Assembly (NCBI GenBank): GCA_964484395.1
Contig: CAZAFM010000030.1
Location: 1 to 23,711, forward strand
Direction of reading: 5' to 3'
DNA length: 23,711 nucleotides
DNA from: CAZAFM01 sp964484395
Lineage (GTDB): Bacteria > Campylobacterota > Campylobacteria > Campylobacterales > CAZAFM01
The notes under the pieces: model-generated
What the model saw: only the letters and a program-made list of their open reading frames with translations
The model's database searches: none
Told to the model about the DNA's origin: nothing
Program-made: the position numbers and the translations under genes
Shown: positions 14,769 through 22,727 of the stretch, piece by piece
Layout: every line of letters starts with the position of its first letter
Numbering within the stretch: position 1 is the stretch's first letter

Positions 14769-15476
14769 TTATTTGATTGAATCCAAAAATGCCTTATAAA
14801 TCTCTTCAAGCTGTTTATCTTCAGCCTCAATGTCAATATTTGTCTTTGCTAATGCATGCTCTATAATAGCTACTCTTTTTAGTAGGTAGCCAAAGAGCTG
14901 AGAGTCTATGTCTGGGATTTTGTTTAGATCCATAGGGCTTTTGCTTCTGCCTTTTTCTATGACTCTAGCTGGAAGTCCTATGGCTGTACTATCTGGTGGG
15001 ACTGGCTTTATTACTACTGAGTTTGCTCCTATTTTGGCGTTTTTGCCTATTGTGATATCACCTAGGACTTTGGCTCCTGCTCCTATAACTACACCATCTT
15101 CTATAGTTGGATGTCGCTTTTTACGCTCTAGACTCACTCCACCTAGACTTACTCCTTGATATATGGTAACATCATCTCCTATGATAGTGGTTTCACCTAT
15201 TACAACCCCAAGCCCATGATCGATAAAAACCCTTCTACCTACCTTAGCAGCAGGATGTAAGTCTATACCAGTAGCTATCTGAGTAAGACCACTAAGCACT
15301 CTTGATAGTCTTCTTAGTCCAAGCCCATGAAGCTTATGTGCCACTCTATGAGTAGCTAGTGACCACACACCAGGATAGTTGAAAAAAAGCTCAACCCTAG
15401 AGCGAATAGCAGGGTCTTTTCTGCGAGCTGTACTAAAGTCCTCAACTATGAGCTTAAAAACAGAAACCTTCTCCAT
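14769..15476 (-). CDS. cysE: Serine O-acetyltransferase
   Basis: Acetylates L-serine with acetyl-CoA, the first step of cysteine synthesis. The left-handed beta-helix of hexapeptide repeats spans about 70-165 (VFIDHGLGVVIGET, DDVTIYQGVSLGG, VVIGAGAKVLGDITIG, NAKIGANSVV). The catalytic pair D86/H87 and H122 (KRHPTI) are present. At 235 residues with a short N-terminal helical domain it is of the shorter CysE type, followed by a helical tail of about 55 residues. ATG at 15476, 15 bp after the speA stop and 21 bp before the DsbC-like gene, so these are presumably one transcript. Confidence 0.95.
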   Translation of the reverse strand: MEKVSVFKLIVEDFSTARRKDPAIRSRVELFFNYPGVWSLATHRVAHKLHGLGLRRLSRVLSGLTQIATGIDLHPAAKVGRRVFIDHGLGVVIGETTIIGDDVTIYQGVSLGGVSLERKKRHPTIEDGVVIGAGAKVLGDITIGKNAKIGANSVVIKPVPPDSTAIGLPARVIEKGRSKSPMDLNKIPDIDSQLFGYLLKRVAIIEHALAKTNIDIEAEDKQLEEIYKAFLDSIK

Positions 15477-15491
15477 TGCTATTTTGAATCC

Positions 15492-17333
15492 TTAATCATT
15501 ATTTATTATTGTCCTAAGATAACCATTTTCACTTAAATAGAGATAAAGCTGACCTTGAATATCTTGCTTTTCATCATCAGTAATCTTATCTGAGTCATCT
15601 ATTTTCTGTTTTAACTTCCTCTCTAGCTCTTTGACATCATAGTCTAGGTCATCTAGTACATCTAGTATGTTCTGAGACTCTAGGTGGTTCTCTAGGATGT
15701 AGTTTTCATCTTTATCAAAGTTCACACTTATCTCAGTAGGATGGGTAAATAGATTATGACGCATACCAAGAACCTCTTGATATGCTCCTACTAAGAAAAA
15801 AGCCAAAAAATACTCCTCATTTTTAACATCTACATCGTGTAGGAAAAGCGGCATATTTGGGTTATACTCAAGCTCTCCATCACTATCACAAGTGATATCC
15901 CAAAGACTTGCAGAGCGAGTTGGTATCTCATCAAGCTTATCAAGTGGCATTACAGGAAAGTGCTGCTTAAGTCCCCAGTAGTCCGGTAGTGACTGAAAAA
16001 GTGAGAAGTTTACAAGATACTTCTCTTGAACTCTGTTTTGAAGAGCTAGAAGCTCTTTTGAATAGTGGTTTTTTAGTAGCATGGAGGCTTTTTTGATGAT
16101 GAGATGAACTAGAACTTCTGTGTTACTTCTATCTTGCAAGTCAACATATCCTAGATCAAAGAGTGTGAGTATAGACTCAAGATGATCTAGGCTATCGTGT
16201 AGGTACTCTAGTGCATTCTCTTTTTTGATGCTTTTACAAAGCTCATTTAGTTCCTCTATAATAGGTGGGTTTTTATCTTTTAGCTTCAAAGCATCCATAT
16301 CATACTCTTGAGAAAAAAGCTCAAGAACAGGAGCGATAAGTACAGCGTGAGATGCAGCTATAAATCTACCTGATTCTATAAATATATCTGGCTCACTTAC
16401 TCCTTTGGCTTTTACTATTCCTTTTAGTAAAAATGTCACATCACTTGCAAACTCTTCTAGTGTGTAGTTGCGAGTTAGAGAGCTTTCATGCTGAGAGTAC
16501 TCTACAGCTAGTCCTCCTCCTAGGTTGATGTTTTTAAGGTTATTTGCACCTAGCTTTTTTAGCTCTGCATAGATGTTGCCAGCTTCCCGCAAGGCTTTTT
16601 TGAGCGGTGTAATATCATTCATCTGAGAGCCTATGTGGAAGTGTATCATGCTGAAGCTATCTAGCATATTTACCTCTTGTAGAGTCTCAAGTGCCTCAAC
16701 TAGCTCTGTAGCTGTAAGCCCAAACTTTGAGTTTATACCTCCGCTTTTTGCCCAGTAGCCCACTCCTGAGCTATGAAGCCGTATTCTTATACCTATATTT
16801 GGATATGGTTTTCCCATAGCTTTGGCGACTTCTATGATTGTCTCTAGCTCATTTAGTCCCTCTATGGTTACAGTGATGTCATGTCCCATCTTGGCTGCTA
16901 TGAAGCAGAGTGAAATCATCTCTTTGTCTTTAAAGCCATTTACTGTAATAGGTGCGCTTTGGTTATTATAAGCCATAGCTACTACAAGCTCTGCTTTACT
17001 CCCTGCTTCAAGTCCGTAGTCATAGGAGCTAGCTATATCAACTAGTGGAAGTATGAAGTTTGGAAATTGGTTTACTTTAAGAGGAAAGACTGCGCGGAAC
17101 TTTCCTTTGTACTTGTACTCTTTTATGGCTTTGTTAAAAGAGTCAAAAATAAGGTCTATCTGTTTTTTGATAAGATGTGGAAACCTAAGAAGCAAAGGAC
17201 CTCTATATCCATCCTCTCTTAACTCTTTTACCATATCTATGAGAGCTGGCTTTGATTTGTGGTTTATCTTTACTTTACCATTATCAATGAAGAAATTATC
17301 CTCAGCCCAAAACTTTATACCATAATCAACCAT
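15492..17333 (-). CDS. speA: Biosynthetic arginine decarboxylase
   Basis: PLP enzyme making agmatine from arginine, the entry to putrescine and spermidine. The fold III (alanine-racemase-like) barrel has the PLP lysine K86 in RAVFPLKVNQF, followed by GLEAGSKAELVVAM, HFHIGSQ and NLGGGLAVEYSQ; the C-terminal catalytic cysteine is C482 in DITCDSDGELE. Its 613 residues are close to the 630-660 of the family. ATG at 17333 has GGAG five bases upstream. First gene of speA-cysE-dsb, divergent from hisS across 87 bp. Confidence 0.96.
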   Translation of the reverse strand: MVDYGIKFWAEDNFFIDNGKVKINHKSKPALIDMVKELREDGYRGPLLLRFPHLIKKQIDLIFDSFNKAIKEYKYKGKFRAVFPLKVNQFPNFILPLVDIASSYDYGLEAGSKAELVVAMAYNNQSAPITVNGFKDKEMISLCFIAAKMGHDITVTIEGLNELETIIEVAKAMGKPYPNIGIRIRLHSSGVGYWAKSGGINSKFGLTATELVEALETLQEVNMLDSFSMIHFHIGSQMNDITPLKKALREAGNIYAELKKLGANNLKNINLGGGLAVEYSQHESSLTRNYTLEEFASDVTFLLKGIVKAKGVSEPDIFIESGRFIAASHAVLIAPVLELFSQEYDMDALKLKDKNPPIIEELNELCKSIKKENALEYLHDSLDHLESILTLFDLGYVDLQDRSNTEVLVHLIIKKASMLLKNHYSKELLALQNRVQEKYLVNFSLFQSLPDYWGLKQHFPVMPLDKLDEIPTRSASLWDITCDSDGELEYNPNMPLFLHDVDVKNEEYFLAFFLVGAYQEVLGMRHNLFTHPTEISVNFDKDENYILENHLESQNILDVLDDLDYDVKELERKLKQKIDDSDKITDDEKQDIQGQLYLYLSENGYLRTIINND

Positions 17334-17390
17334 TACTACTCCGCTATGCTTAAATCAACTTTTACGCATTGTTAAATACAATTATATTGA

Positions 17391-17398
17391 GTAAAGAC
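17391..17398. promoter_or_regulatory. Overlapping divergent -10 boxes of speA and hisS
   Basis: Within ATTATATT the minus strand reads TATAAT (17396-17391) toward speA, and the plus strand reads TATATT (17393-17398) toward hisS. Both sit at workable distances from the starts (17333 and 17421). RNA polymerase could occupy only one at a time. No clear -35 boxes were found, so this is tentative. Confidence 0.4.
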
Positions 17399-17420
17399 TT
17401 AAAATGGTTTAAGGGAAAAT

Positions 17421-18740
17421 ATGAATATTGTAAAACCTAGGGTTTTGAGTGGGTTTAAAGATAGGCTTCCTGCTGAAGCTATTAAAAAAAGAGAGATTTT
17501 AGAGAAGCTAATAGTTGTTTTTGAAAGTTTTGGGTTTGTGCCAATTGAGACTCCTCATCTTGAACATGCTGATATACTAGTTAAGCGAGGAAGTGAAGAG
17601 ATACAAAAAGAGCTATATAGGTTTAGAGACCATGGAGATAGAGATGTGGCTTTGAGGTTTGATCTAACAGTTCCTCTTGCACGCTTTGCAGCTCAGCATA
17701 GAGGGGAGTTGAAGTTTCCTTTTAAACGATATGCTTTAGGGAATGTTTTTAGGGGCGAGAGGGCTCAGGCTGGTAGATATAGGGAGTTTACGCAGTGTGA
17801 TTTTGACTTTTTAGGAAGTGAGTCAGTTTGTAGTGATGCAGAGGTTGCTGCTATTATCTCTAAAGGCTTTGAAGCACTTGGCATAGAGAAGTTTAAAATA
17901 TCAATTAATAACAGAAAAATAATGAACGGATTTGCCAAATCTCTTGGTCTAGAAGGTAGAATAGAGGATATACTAAGAGTTGTAGACAAGCTTGATAAGA
18001 TAGGAAGAGATAGAGTTAAAGATGAGCTAAAAGATATTGGAATAGACCAGAGTGTGGCTGTTAAAGTATTAGATTTTATCTCTTTAAAAGAGTCTCTGTG
18101 TGGATTTTTTGACGCACTAGATGAGCTAAAAAGAGATGATGCTTTAAAAGAGGGGATTGATGAGCTTCTTGAGTTTTATGAGCTTCTTGAGGCTTTTGGA
18201 GTAGATAGAGGTCGCTTTGAGATAGACTTCTCTATAGCACGAGGGCTTGCGTATTATACTGGTATTGTCTATGAAAGCAGACTTCTTGAGTATCCTGAAA
18301 TAGGAAGTGTGGCTTCTGGTGGAAGATATGATAATCTAGCTTCTAACTTCTCAAAAGAGAAGATTAGTGGAGTAGGTGCTTCTTTTGGAGTAGATAGACT
18401 AATAGCTGCCCTTGAAAAGCTAGGCGTAGTTAGTGAAAAAAGCACAACAGCTGATATACTGTGTGTAAACTTTGGTAAAAAAGAGCTAACATATATCCTA
18501 AAAGCAGCTTCTATTTTAAGGAGAAGTGGCATAAAAACAGAGGTCTATCCAGACAGTGCTAAGCTAAAAAAGCAGTTTGACTTTGCTGATAAGAAGGGTT
18601 TTGAGTTTGTTTTGATAGCTGGAGAGAGTGAGATAGAGAAGGAGAGCTTTTTGCTTAAAAATATGAAAAGTGGTGAGCAAAAAGAGATGAAAATAGACGG
18701 TATTGTAAAAACATTAAAGGAACAAAATGAGAATAGTTAG
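17421..18740 (+). CDS. hisS: Histidine--tRNA ligase
   Basis: Class II synthetase charging tRNA-His. It opens PRVLSGFKDRLP; motif 1 lies around FGFVPIETPHLE, motif 2 is in FKRYALGNVFRGERAQAGRY with REFTQCDFDFLG following, the histidine-specific RGLAYYTGIVYE is near residue 275, and motif 3 is around SGVGASFGVDRL with SGGRYDNLAS before it. The anticodon-binding domain occupies about 345-435. Its 439 residues are standard. AAGGG lies five bases before the ATG. It begins the longest operon in the window; its last 14 bp overlap trpS. Confidence 0.97.
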   Translation: MNIVKPRVLSGFKDRLPAEAIKKREILEKLIVVFESFGFVPIETPHLEHADILVKRGSEEIQKELYRFRDHGDRDVALRFDLTVPLARFAAQHRGELKFPFKRYALGNVFRGERAQAGRYREFTQCDFDFLGSESVCSDAEVAAIISKGFEALGIEKFKISINNRKIMNGFAKSLGLEGRIEDILRVVDKLDKIGRDRVKDELKDIGIDQSVAVKVLDFISLKESLCGFFDALDELKRDDALKEGIDELLEFYELLEAFGVDRGRFEIDFSIARGLAYYTGIVYESRLLEYPEIGSVASGGRYDNLASNFSKEKISGVGASFGVDRLIAALEKLGVVSEKSTTADILCVNFGKKELTYILKAASILRRSGIKTEVYPDSAKLKKQFDFADKKGFEFVLIAGESEIEKESFLLKNMKSGEQKEMKIDGIVKTLKEQNENS

Positions 18741-19701
18741 TGGAATGAGACCTACAGGAAGCCTTCATTTGGGACACTACTTAGGGGTGATAAAAAACTA
18801 TCTTGAGTACCAGAACAGTAGTGAGTGCTTCTACTTTATAGCTGACTGGCATGCTATGTCTACCTCGTATGAAGATGGGCTAGACCTAAACAAACTAAGC
18901 TTTGAGCTGGCAAAAACATGGCTAGCGTGTGGAATAGATGGTGAAAAATCAACCATCTACAGACAGAGTGATATACCAGAAGTTGCAGAACTCTACCTCT
19001 CCCTAAATATGATAACTCCACTAGGATGGCTAGAACGCAATCCAACTTATAAAGACCAGATAGCTCAGATGAGTGGGAAAGATATTCAGACAGCTGGATT
19101 TTTTACCTATCCTACTTTGATGGCAGCAGATATCATACTATATGATGCAGATGCAGTGCCAATAGGAGAGGATCAAAGACCACATCTTGAGATAACAAGA
19201 GAGATAGTAAGGCGGTTTTCTCATCTATATAGTAGTGAGATTTTTACAGAGCCAAAAGAGATATTTAGCCAAACCCCAAAACTACTAGGACTAGATGGAA
19301 GAAAGATGAGTAAAAGCTATGGAAACTCCATCTATCTAATAGATAGTGATGAGGAGATATGGAATAAGCTAAGAGGCGCTAAGACAGACCCAAGCAGGGT
19401 TAAAAAAACAGACCCAGGTGACCCTGAAGTCTGTCTAGTGTATGACTATCATAAGGAGTTTTCATCTGCTTCTACCATAGATGAGGTTGCAAGTGGATGC
19501 AAGAGTGCAAGTATAGGCTGTGTGGATTGTAAGAAGAAGTGCATGGCATCTATGAAAGAGGTGCTTGATCCTATAAGGGATAGGTTTGAATCCTTAAAAG
19601 ATAGTGATGTAAAAGATACTCTAGATAGAGGAACCTCTAGAGCAAGCAAGTATGCAAAAGCAAAGCTAGAGAGGCTAAAAAAAGTTGTTTTTGAGCGTTA
19701 G
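18727..19701 (+). CDS. trpS: Tryptophan--tRNA ligase
   Basis: Class I synthetase charging tRNA-Trp. The HIGH-type motif is HLGH at 14-17 (RPTGSLHLGHY) and the KMSKS loop is at 193-197 (LDGRKMSKSYGN); GEDQRPHLE lies between. 324 residues, as usual. ATG is chosen because AAGGA precedes it by five bases and the conserved N-terminus starts here. It begins inside the end of hisS and overlaps flgA by 17 bp. A CVDCKKKC cluster near residue 260 is seen in some TrpRS of this phylum and could bind metal, which is a guess. Confidence 0.97.
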   Translation: MRIVSGMRPTGSLHLGHYLGVIKNYLEYQNSSECFYFIADWHAMSTSYEDGLDLNKLSFELAKTWLACGIDGEKSTIYRQSDIPEVAELYLSLNMITPLGWLERNPTYKDQIAQMSGKDIQTAGFFTYPTLMAADIILYDADAVPIGEDQRPHLEITREIVRRFSHLYSSEIFTEPKEIFSQTPKLLGLDGRKMSKSYGNSIYLIDSDEEIWNKLRGAKTDPSRVKKTDPGDPEVCLVYDYHKEFSSASTIDEVASGCKSASIGCVDCKKKCMASMKEVLDPIRDRFESLKDSDVKDTLDRGTSRASKYAKAKLERLKKVVFER

Positions 19702-20587
19702 GGTAATTTTTGTATTACTCTTTTTTACTGTTTGTATCTATGCAAGTGAGTATGTGTTGCAAGATAGATATGAGCACACAGATGCAGAAATATACTCAAA
19801 TGACCTAGTAAAAAACCCACCTATAAACTTCCAAGTTTTGCAAATTCCTTCAAATCATAATGTTTATAAGGTACATAGTGATGAGGTGGTTTTAGCTTTT
19901 GCTAAAAGAGGTATGGAAGTAGTTCCACCTAGCTCATCTACTATTACATTTATGAAGAAGGTAGAGTTTGATAAAAAAAGACTTCAAGAGCATATCAGAA
20001 AGGTTTTAGAAAAAGAGTATGGTAGGTTTGATATTGATATTAAAGATATTGAAGTAGAACCTACAAGTGGGCTATCACTTAAGGGATATGGGATTGATAA
20101 GATAGATTTTGGAGTCCAAGAGGCTAAAAAGAGTAGTGGTAGCTTCAGGGTGGATTTTTTAGATAGTAGTGGCAGGAAGAAGGCTATATATTTTAGATAT
20201 ACAATCCAAGCAACAATACTAGGATATGTAGCTTCAAAAGACATTAAGGGAAATGAGGCTATCTCACTAAAAGATTTTACACAAAAAAGAGTTAGTTTAG
20301 ATATGGTTAGAAGAGAACCAGCCTCAAAAAATGACTTAAAAAAGGTCTATAGTAAAAACTATATCCCAGAAGGAAATCTAATAACAAAAAATAGTATCAA
20401 AAAACTGCCAGATATTAAAAGAGGTGATAGGGTGGTAGTTAGTGACTCTAAGGGAGCTATTTTGATTCAAAGTATCGGTGAAGCACTTGAAAATGGAAGT
20501 ATCGGTGATGTTGTAAGGGTGAGATTAAAAAACAATAAGGTAGCAAATGGTATTGTTACTGGTAAAAATAGGGTTGATTTACGATGA
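19685..20587 (+). CDS. flgA: Flagellar basal body P-ring formation chaperone FlgA
   Basis: Periplasmic chaperone that helps FlgI form the P ring. A signal peptide (MFLSVRVIFVLLFFTVCIYA) opens the 300-residue protein. The C-terminal part, from about residue 180, is the SAF/FlgA domain (ILGYVASKDIKGNEAISLKDF, then VRREPASKNDLK, YIPEGNLITKNSIKKLPDIKRGDRV and the final GDVVRVRLKNNKVANGIV). The start is a TTG within the end of trpS (17 bp overlap); a TTG at 19691 is an alternative and would hardly alter the signal peptide. It is the only flagellar gene in the window, embedded among housekeeping genes, and its TGA overlaps the ubiX ATG. Confidence 0.93.
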   Translation: MFLSVRVIFVLLFFTVCIYASEYVLQDRYEHTDAEIYSNDLVKNPPINFQVLQIPSNHNVYKVHSDEVVLAFAKRGMEVVPPSSSTITFMKKVEFDKKRLQEHIRKVLEKEYGRFDIDIKDIEVEPTSGLSLKGYGIDKIDFGVQEAKKSSGSFRVDFLDSSGRKKAIYFRYTIQATILGYVASKDIKGNEAISLKDFTQKRVSLDMVRREPASKNDLKKVYSKNYIPEGNLITKNSIKKLPDIKRGDRVVVSDSKGAILIQSIGEALENGSIGDVVRVRLKNNKVANGIVTGKNRVDLR

Positions 20588-21120
20588 AATTAGTTGTTGC
20601 AATTAGTGGTGCAAGCGGGGTTCACTTGGGACTAAAGATAAAAGAGTATCTCCCAAAGGGAGTAGAAGCTTATATTATAGCCACAGAGAGTACAAAGGTT
20701 GTTTTGCAAAAAGAGCAGGGTGTATTTATGGATGAAGATATAGCCGCTCCTGTAGCTTCTGGCTCTTTTGGAGCTGATGCTATGATAGTTGCACCTTGTT
20801 CTGTAAATACTTTGGCAAAAATATCTTGCGGAATTTCTGATAATCTAACAACAAGAGCAGCCTCTGTCATGATAAAAGAGAGAAAAAAGCTTCTCTTAGC
20901 TCCTAGAGAGATGCCTTATAGTCCTATAGCACTGGAAAATATGCTAAAATTAAGTCGTCTTGGGGTTGAGATAATGCCCCCAGTTCTTGGGTACTACTCT
21001 GATATTAAGAGCCTTGAAGATATGGAGAGATATATCATAGGTAGGTGGTTTGATGTGCTAGGGATTGAGAATGAACTTTTTAAAAGATGGGGGAGTAATG
21101 ATGTATCTAAGAGCGACTAG
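20584..21120 (+). CDS. ubiX: Flavin prenyltransferase UbiX
   Basis: Makes the prenylated FMN cofactor used by UbiD-type decarboxylases, with FMN and dimethylallyl phosphate as substrates. Seen: GASG at 9-12, VASGSFGADAMIVAPCSVNTLAKI, GISDNLTTRAASVMIKE and APREMPYSPIALENM, all hallmarks of UbiX/Pad1. 178 residues, slightly below the usual 190-200. Its ATG overlaps the flgA stop. The last codons lie in a 12-bp palindrome, GCGACTAGTCGC (21113-21124), that includes the stop. In Campylobacterota it most likely serves menaquinone (futalosine route) decarboxylation, an inference from family knowledge. Confidence 0.95.
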   Translation: MKLVVAISGASGVHLGLKIKEYLPKGVEAYIIATESTKVVLQKEQGVFMDEDIAAPVASGSFGADAMIVAPCSVNTLAKISCGISDNLTTRAASVMIKERKKLLLAPREMPYSPIALENMLKLSRLGVEIMPPVLGYYSDIKSLEDMERYIIGRWFDVLGIENELFKRWGSNDVSKSD

Positions 21121-21128
21121 TCGCGAGA

Positions 21129-21172
21129 GCACTCCGCTAAGGAGTCCTTTTTGGACTTGTTCAAAAAGGAGT
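21129..21172 (+). promoter_or_regulatory. Leader with alternative hairpins over the coaD ribosome site
   Basis: Between ubiX and coaD three exclusive stems are possible: ACTCC (21131-21135) with GGAGT (21141-21145) or with GGAGT (21168-21172); AGTCC (21143-21147) with GGACT (21153-21157); and TCCTTTTT (21145-21152) with AAAAAGGA (21163-21170). The last covers AAGGAG (21166-21171), the coaD Shine-Dalgarno. GCACTCCG and TCCTTTTTGGA are shared with the repeat at 13096-13155, so this may be an inserted repeat element. Regulation is a possibility only. Confidence 0.4.
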
Positions 21173-21177
21173 TATGT

Positions 21178-21660
21178 ATGAGTAAAATAGCGATTTATCC
21201 AGGTACTTTTGATCCATTGACAAATGGGCATTTTGATATAGCTACAAGGGCTCTTAGGCTTTTTGATAAGGTTGTGGTATCTATTGCTATTTCTAGAGAG
21301 AAGAGTCCTATGTTTAGCCTTGAGCAGAGATATAGTATGGCAAAAACGGCTTTTAGGGATTATGAAAACATAGAGATAGCGACCTTTTCAAACCTCCTTG
21401 TGGACTTCGCTAGGACTAAAGATTCCTCTATTATCATAAGAGGATTAAGGGCTGTTAGTGACTTTGAATTTGAGCTTCAGATGGCTTATACAAATGTCTC
21501 TTTGCGAGATGATATAGAGACTGTTCATCTTATGCCAAGTCTTGAAAACGCCTTTGTAAGCTCATCTGTTGTTAGAACTATACTAAGACATAAAGGTGAT
21601 GTATCACACATTGTCCCAGAGAGTGTGATGGAATATATAAAGGATAGTATGTGTATGTGA
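21178..21660 (+). CDS. coaD: Pantetheine-phosphate adenylyltransferase
   Basis: Transfers AMP from ATP to 4'-phosphopantetheine, giving dephospho-CoA, the penultimate step of coenzyme A synthesis. AIYPGTFDPLTNGHFD carries the nucleotidyltransferase TNGH motif (15-18), with IIRGLRAVSDFEFELQMA and the C-terminal FVSSSVVR following. The ATG at 21178 is chosen: it gives the usual 160 residues starting MSKIAIYPG, with AAGGAG six bases upstream; the frame is open from a TTG at 21151 but that start has no support. The ribosome site lies in possible hairpins. The end overlaps tmk by 10 bp. Confidence 0.97.
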   Translation: MSKIAIYPGTFDPLTNGHFDIATRALRLFDKVVVSIAISREKSPMFSLEQRYSMAKTAFRDYENIEIATFSNLLVDFARTKDSSIIIRGLRAVSDFEFELQMAYTNVSLRDDIETVHLMPSLENAFVSSSVVRTILRHKGDVSHIVPESVMEYIKDSMCM

Positions 21661-22214
21661 GCATAGAGGGGATTGATACAAGTGGAAAAAGCACACAAAT
21701 AGAGCTACTAAAAAAAGAGTTTAAGGATGCACTTTTTGTTAGTGAGCCTGGGTTTACTGAACTTGGAAGTAAGATAAGAGATATAGTTTTGCATAGTGAG
21801 ATTAAGTCAAGTCTTGCTAGGATGATGCTTTTTTTAGCAGATAGGGCTGAGCTGTATGAAGAGGTGCTTTCGCAAAATAGGGACAGACTTATTATAAGTG
21901 ATAGAAGTGCAGTTTCTGGCATAGCTTATGCTAAAGGATTTGATGATAAACTACTTTTAGAGTTAAACTCACTTGTATTGAAGGGGACTTTTCCTTCAAA
22001 GTGTGTAGTTCTAGAACTTAGCGAACAGGAGTTGAAAAACAGACTGTCTAAAAAAGAGCATGATAGCATCGAAAAAGAGGGAGTAGAATATTTACTAGAT
22101 GTTCAATCTAGGATAAAAAATGCTGCAAAGCTTATAAAATCAGAGCTTTTGATTTGTGATGCTTCAGAGAGTAGAGATGAAATTTTTTTAAAAATAAAAG
22201 AGTTTATTGTATAG
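21651..22214 (+). CDS. tmk: Thymidylate kinase
   Basis: Phosphorylates dTMP to dTDP. The P loop GIDTSGKST is at 7-15, the DR(Y/S) motif is in ISDRSAVSGIAYA, and the LID region is RLSKKEHDSIE. 187 residues. The start is a GTG at 21651: AAGGA lies six bases before it and the protein begins MYVSIEGID, as in Campylobacter from memory. A GTG two codons later is the alternative. It overlaps the end of coaD in another frame and is followed after 29 bp by the lipoprotein gene. Confidence 0.95.
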   Translation: MYVSIEGIDTSGKSTQIELLKKEFKDALFVSEPGFTELGSKIRDIVLHSEIKSSLARMMLFLADRAELYEEVLSQNRDRLIISDRSAVSGIAYAKGFDDKLLLELNSLVLKGTFPSKCVVLELSEQELKNRLSKKEHDSIEKEGVEYLLDVQSRIKNAAKLIKSELLICDASESRDEIFLKIKEFIV

Positions 22215-22243
22215 TTAGATATAGATTTTAAAAAGGGCAAGTT

Positions 22244-22537
22244 TTGAAGTATATTATTTTTGGATTATTGGGGGTAGTTCTTTTTTTGGGTGGATGTAGT
22301 TCTCAGAGTGGTAACTTTGCTTTTGGTTCAAGTGATTGTAATCAAGTCTATCGTGACTGTATGAGTAAGTGTACAAAGGAAAAACCACGAGCTATTTGTG
22401 AAGATCAGTGCTATAAAGCAAAATCGATTTGCCAAGCTATGAAAGTGAAGGGTTGTATGCAAGCTTGTAATGACAGATATGAGAAAGGGAGTAGACAAAA
22501 TGAGATTTGTAAACGAAATTGCGAAAAACAGTTTTAG
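22244..22537 (+). CDS. Cysteine-rich lipoprotein with four CX3C motifs
   Basis: A 97-residue exported lipoprotein, starting at a TTG with AAGGG six bases upstream. The signal MKYIIFGLLGVVLFLGGC has a perfect LGGC lipobox (C18). After it come ten cysteines: 32, 39, 43, 52, 56, 63, 71, 75, 89 and 93. Four CX3C pairs (39/43, 52/56, 71/75, 89/93) lie in predicted helices, in two twin sets with 8 and 13 residues between. This is the spacing of disulfide-clamped helical hairpins, as in CHCH or small-Tim proteins, by analogy only. No family recognised. It lies 29 bp after tmk and overlaps the next small gene by 38 bp. It probably needs periplasmic Dsb enzymes to fold, or binds metal. Confidence 0.85.
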   Translation: MKYIIFGLLGVVLFLGGCSSQSGNFAFGSSDCNQVYRDCMSKCTKEKPRAICEDQCYKAKSICQAMKVKGCMQACNDRYEKGSRQNEICKRNCEKQF

Positions 22538-22679
22538 AGAGCAAGAGTATCTTTTTGGCGAGTATGATGAGGATGATTACTCTTATGAAAACGAAGATTA
22601 TGAGGATGAAGAGGATGATGAGGATATAGAGGATGATGGGTTTGAGGTTTATGATGAGGATGATGTAGAGGAACAGTAG
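22500..22679 (+). CDS. Very acidic small protein overlapping the lipoprotein gene
   Basis: Translated from the ATG at 22500: MRFVNEIAKNSFREQEYLFG, followed by a tail made almost entirely of D, E and Y to the end. 59 residues, of which 29 are D or E. GGGAG lies eight bases before the ATG. It begins 38 bp inside the lipoprotein gene in another frame, and the operon's terminator follows its stop by 13 bp, so it fills the space exactly. The first 18 residues look like an amphipathic helix; the acidic part is probably disordered, perhaps binding cations or basic proteins. A longer start at 22470 is possible but has no better ribosome site. Function unknown. Confidence 0.62.
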   Translation: MRFVNEIAKNSFREQEYLFGEYDEDDYSYENEDYEDEEDDEDIEDDGFEVYDEDDVEEQ

Positions 22680-22692
22680 GACTTGTGAGACT

Positions 22693-22712
22693 AAAGAGGG
22701 TTACCCCTCTTT
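22693..22712. terminator. Bidirectional rho-independent terminator
   Basis: AAAGAGGG (22693-22700) pairs with CCCTCTTT (22705-22712) over a TTAC loop, followed by GTTTGTT on the plus strand; on the minus strand the stem itself ends in TTT. It lies between the plus-strand operon ending at 22679 and the minus-strand cytochrome gene ending at 22728, and can serve both. Confidence 0.85.
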
Positions 22713-22727
22713 GTTTGTTAGAAGATA

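Noticed and set aside
21151..21177. Longer coaD start at the TTG at 21151
   Set aside because: It would add nine residues read from the hairpin region and has no ribosome site; ATG at 21178 fits the family.
22470..22499. Longer start of the acidic small protein
   Set aside because: The ATG at 22500 has a clear GGGAG, and the extension would only lengthen the overlap with the lipoprotein gene.
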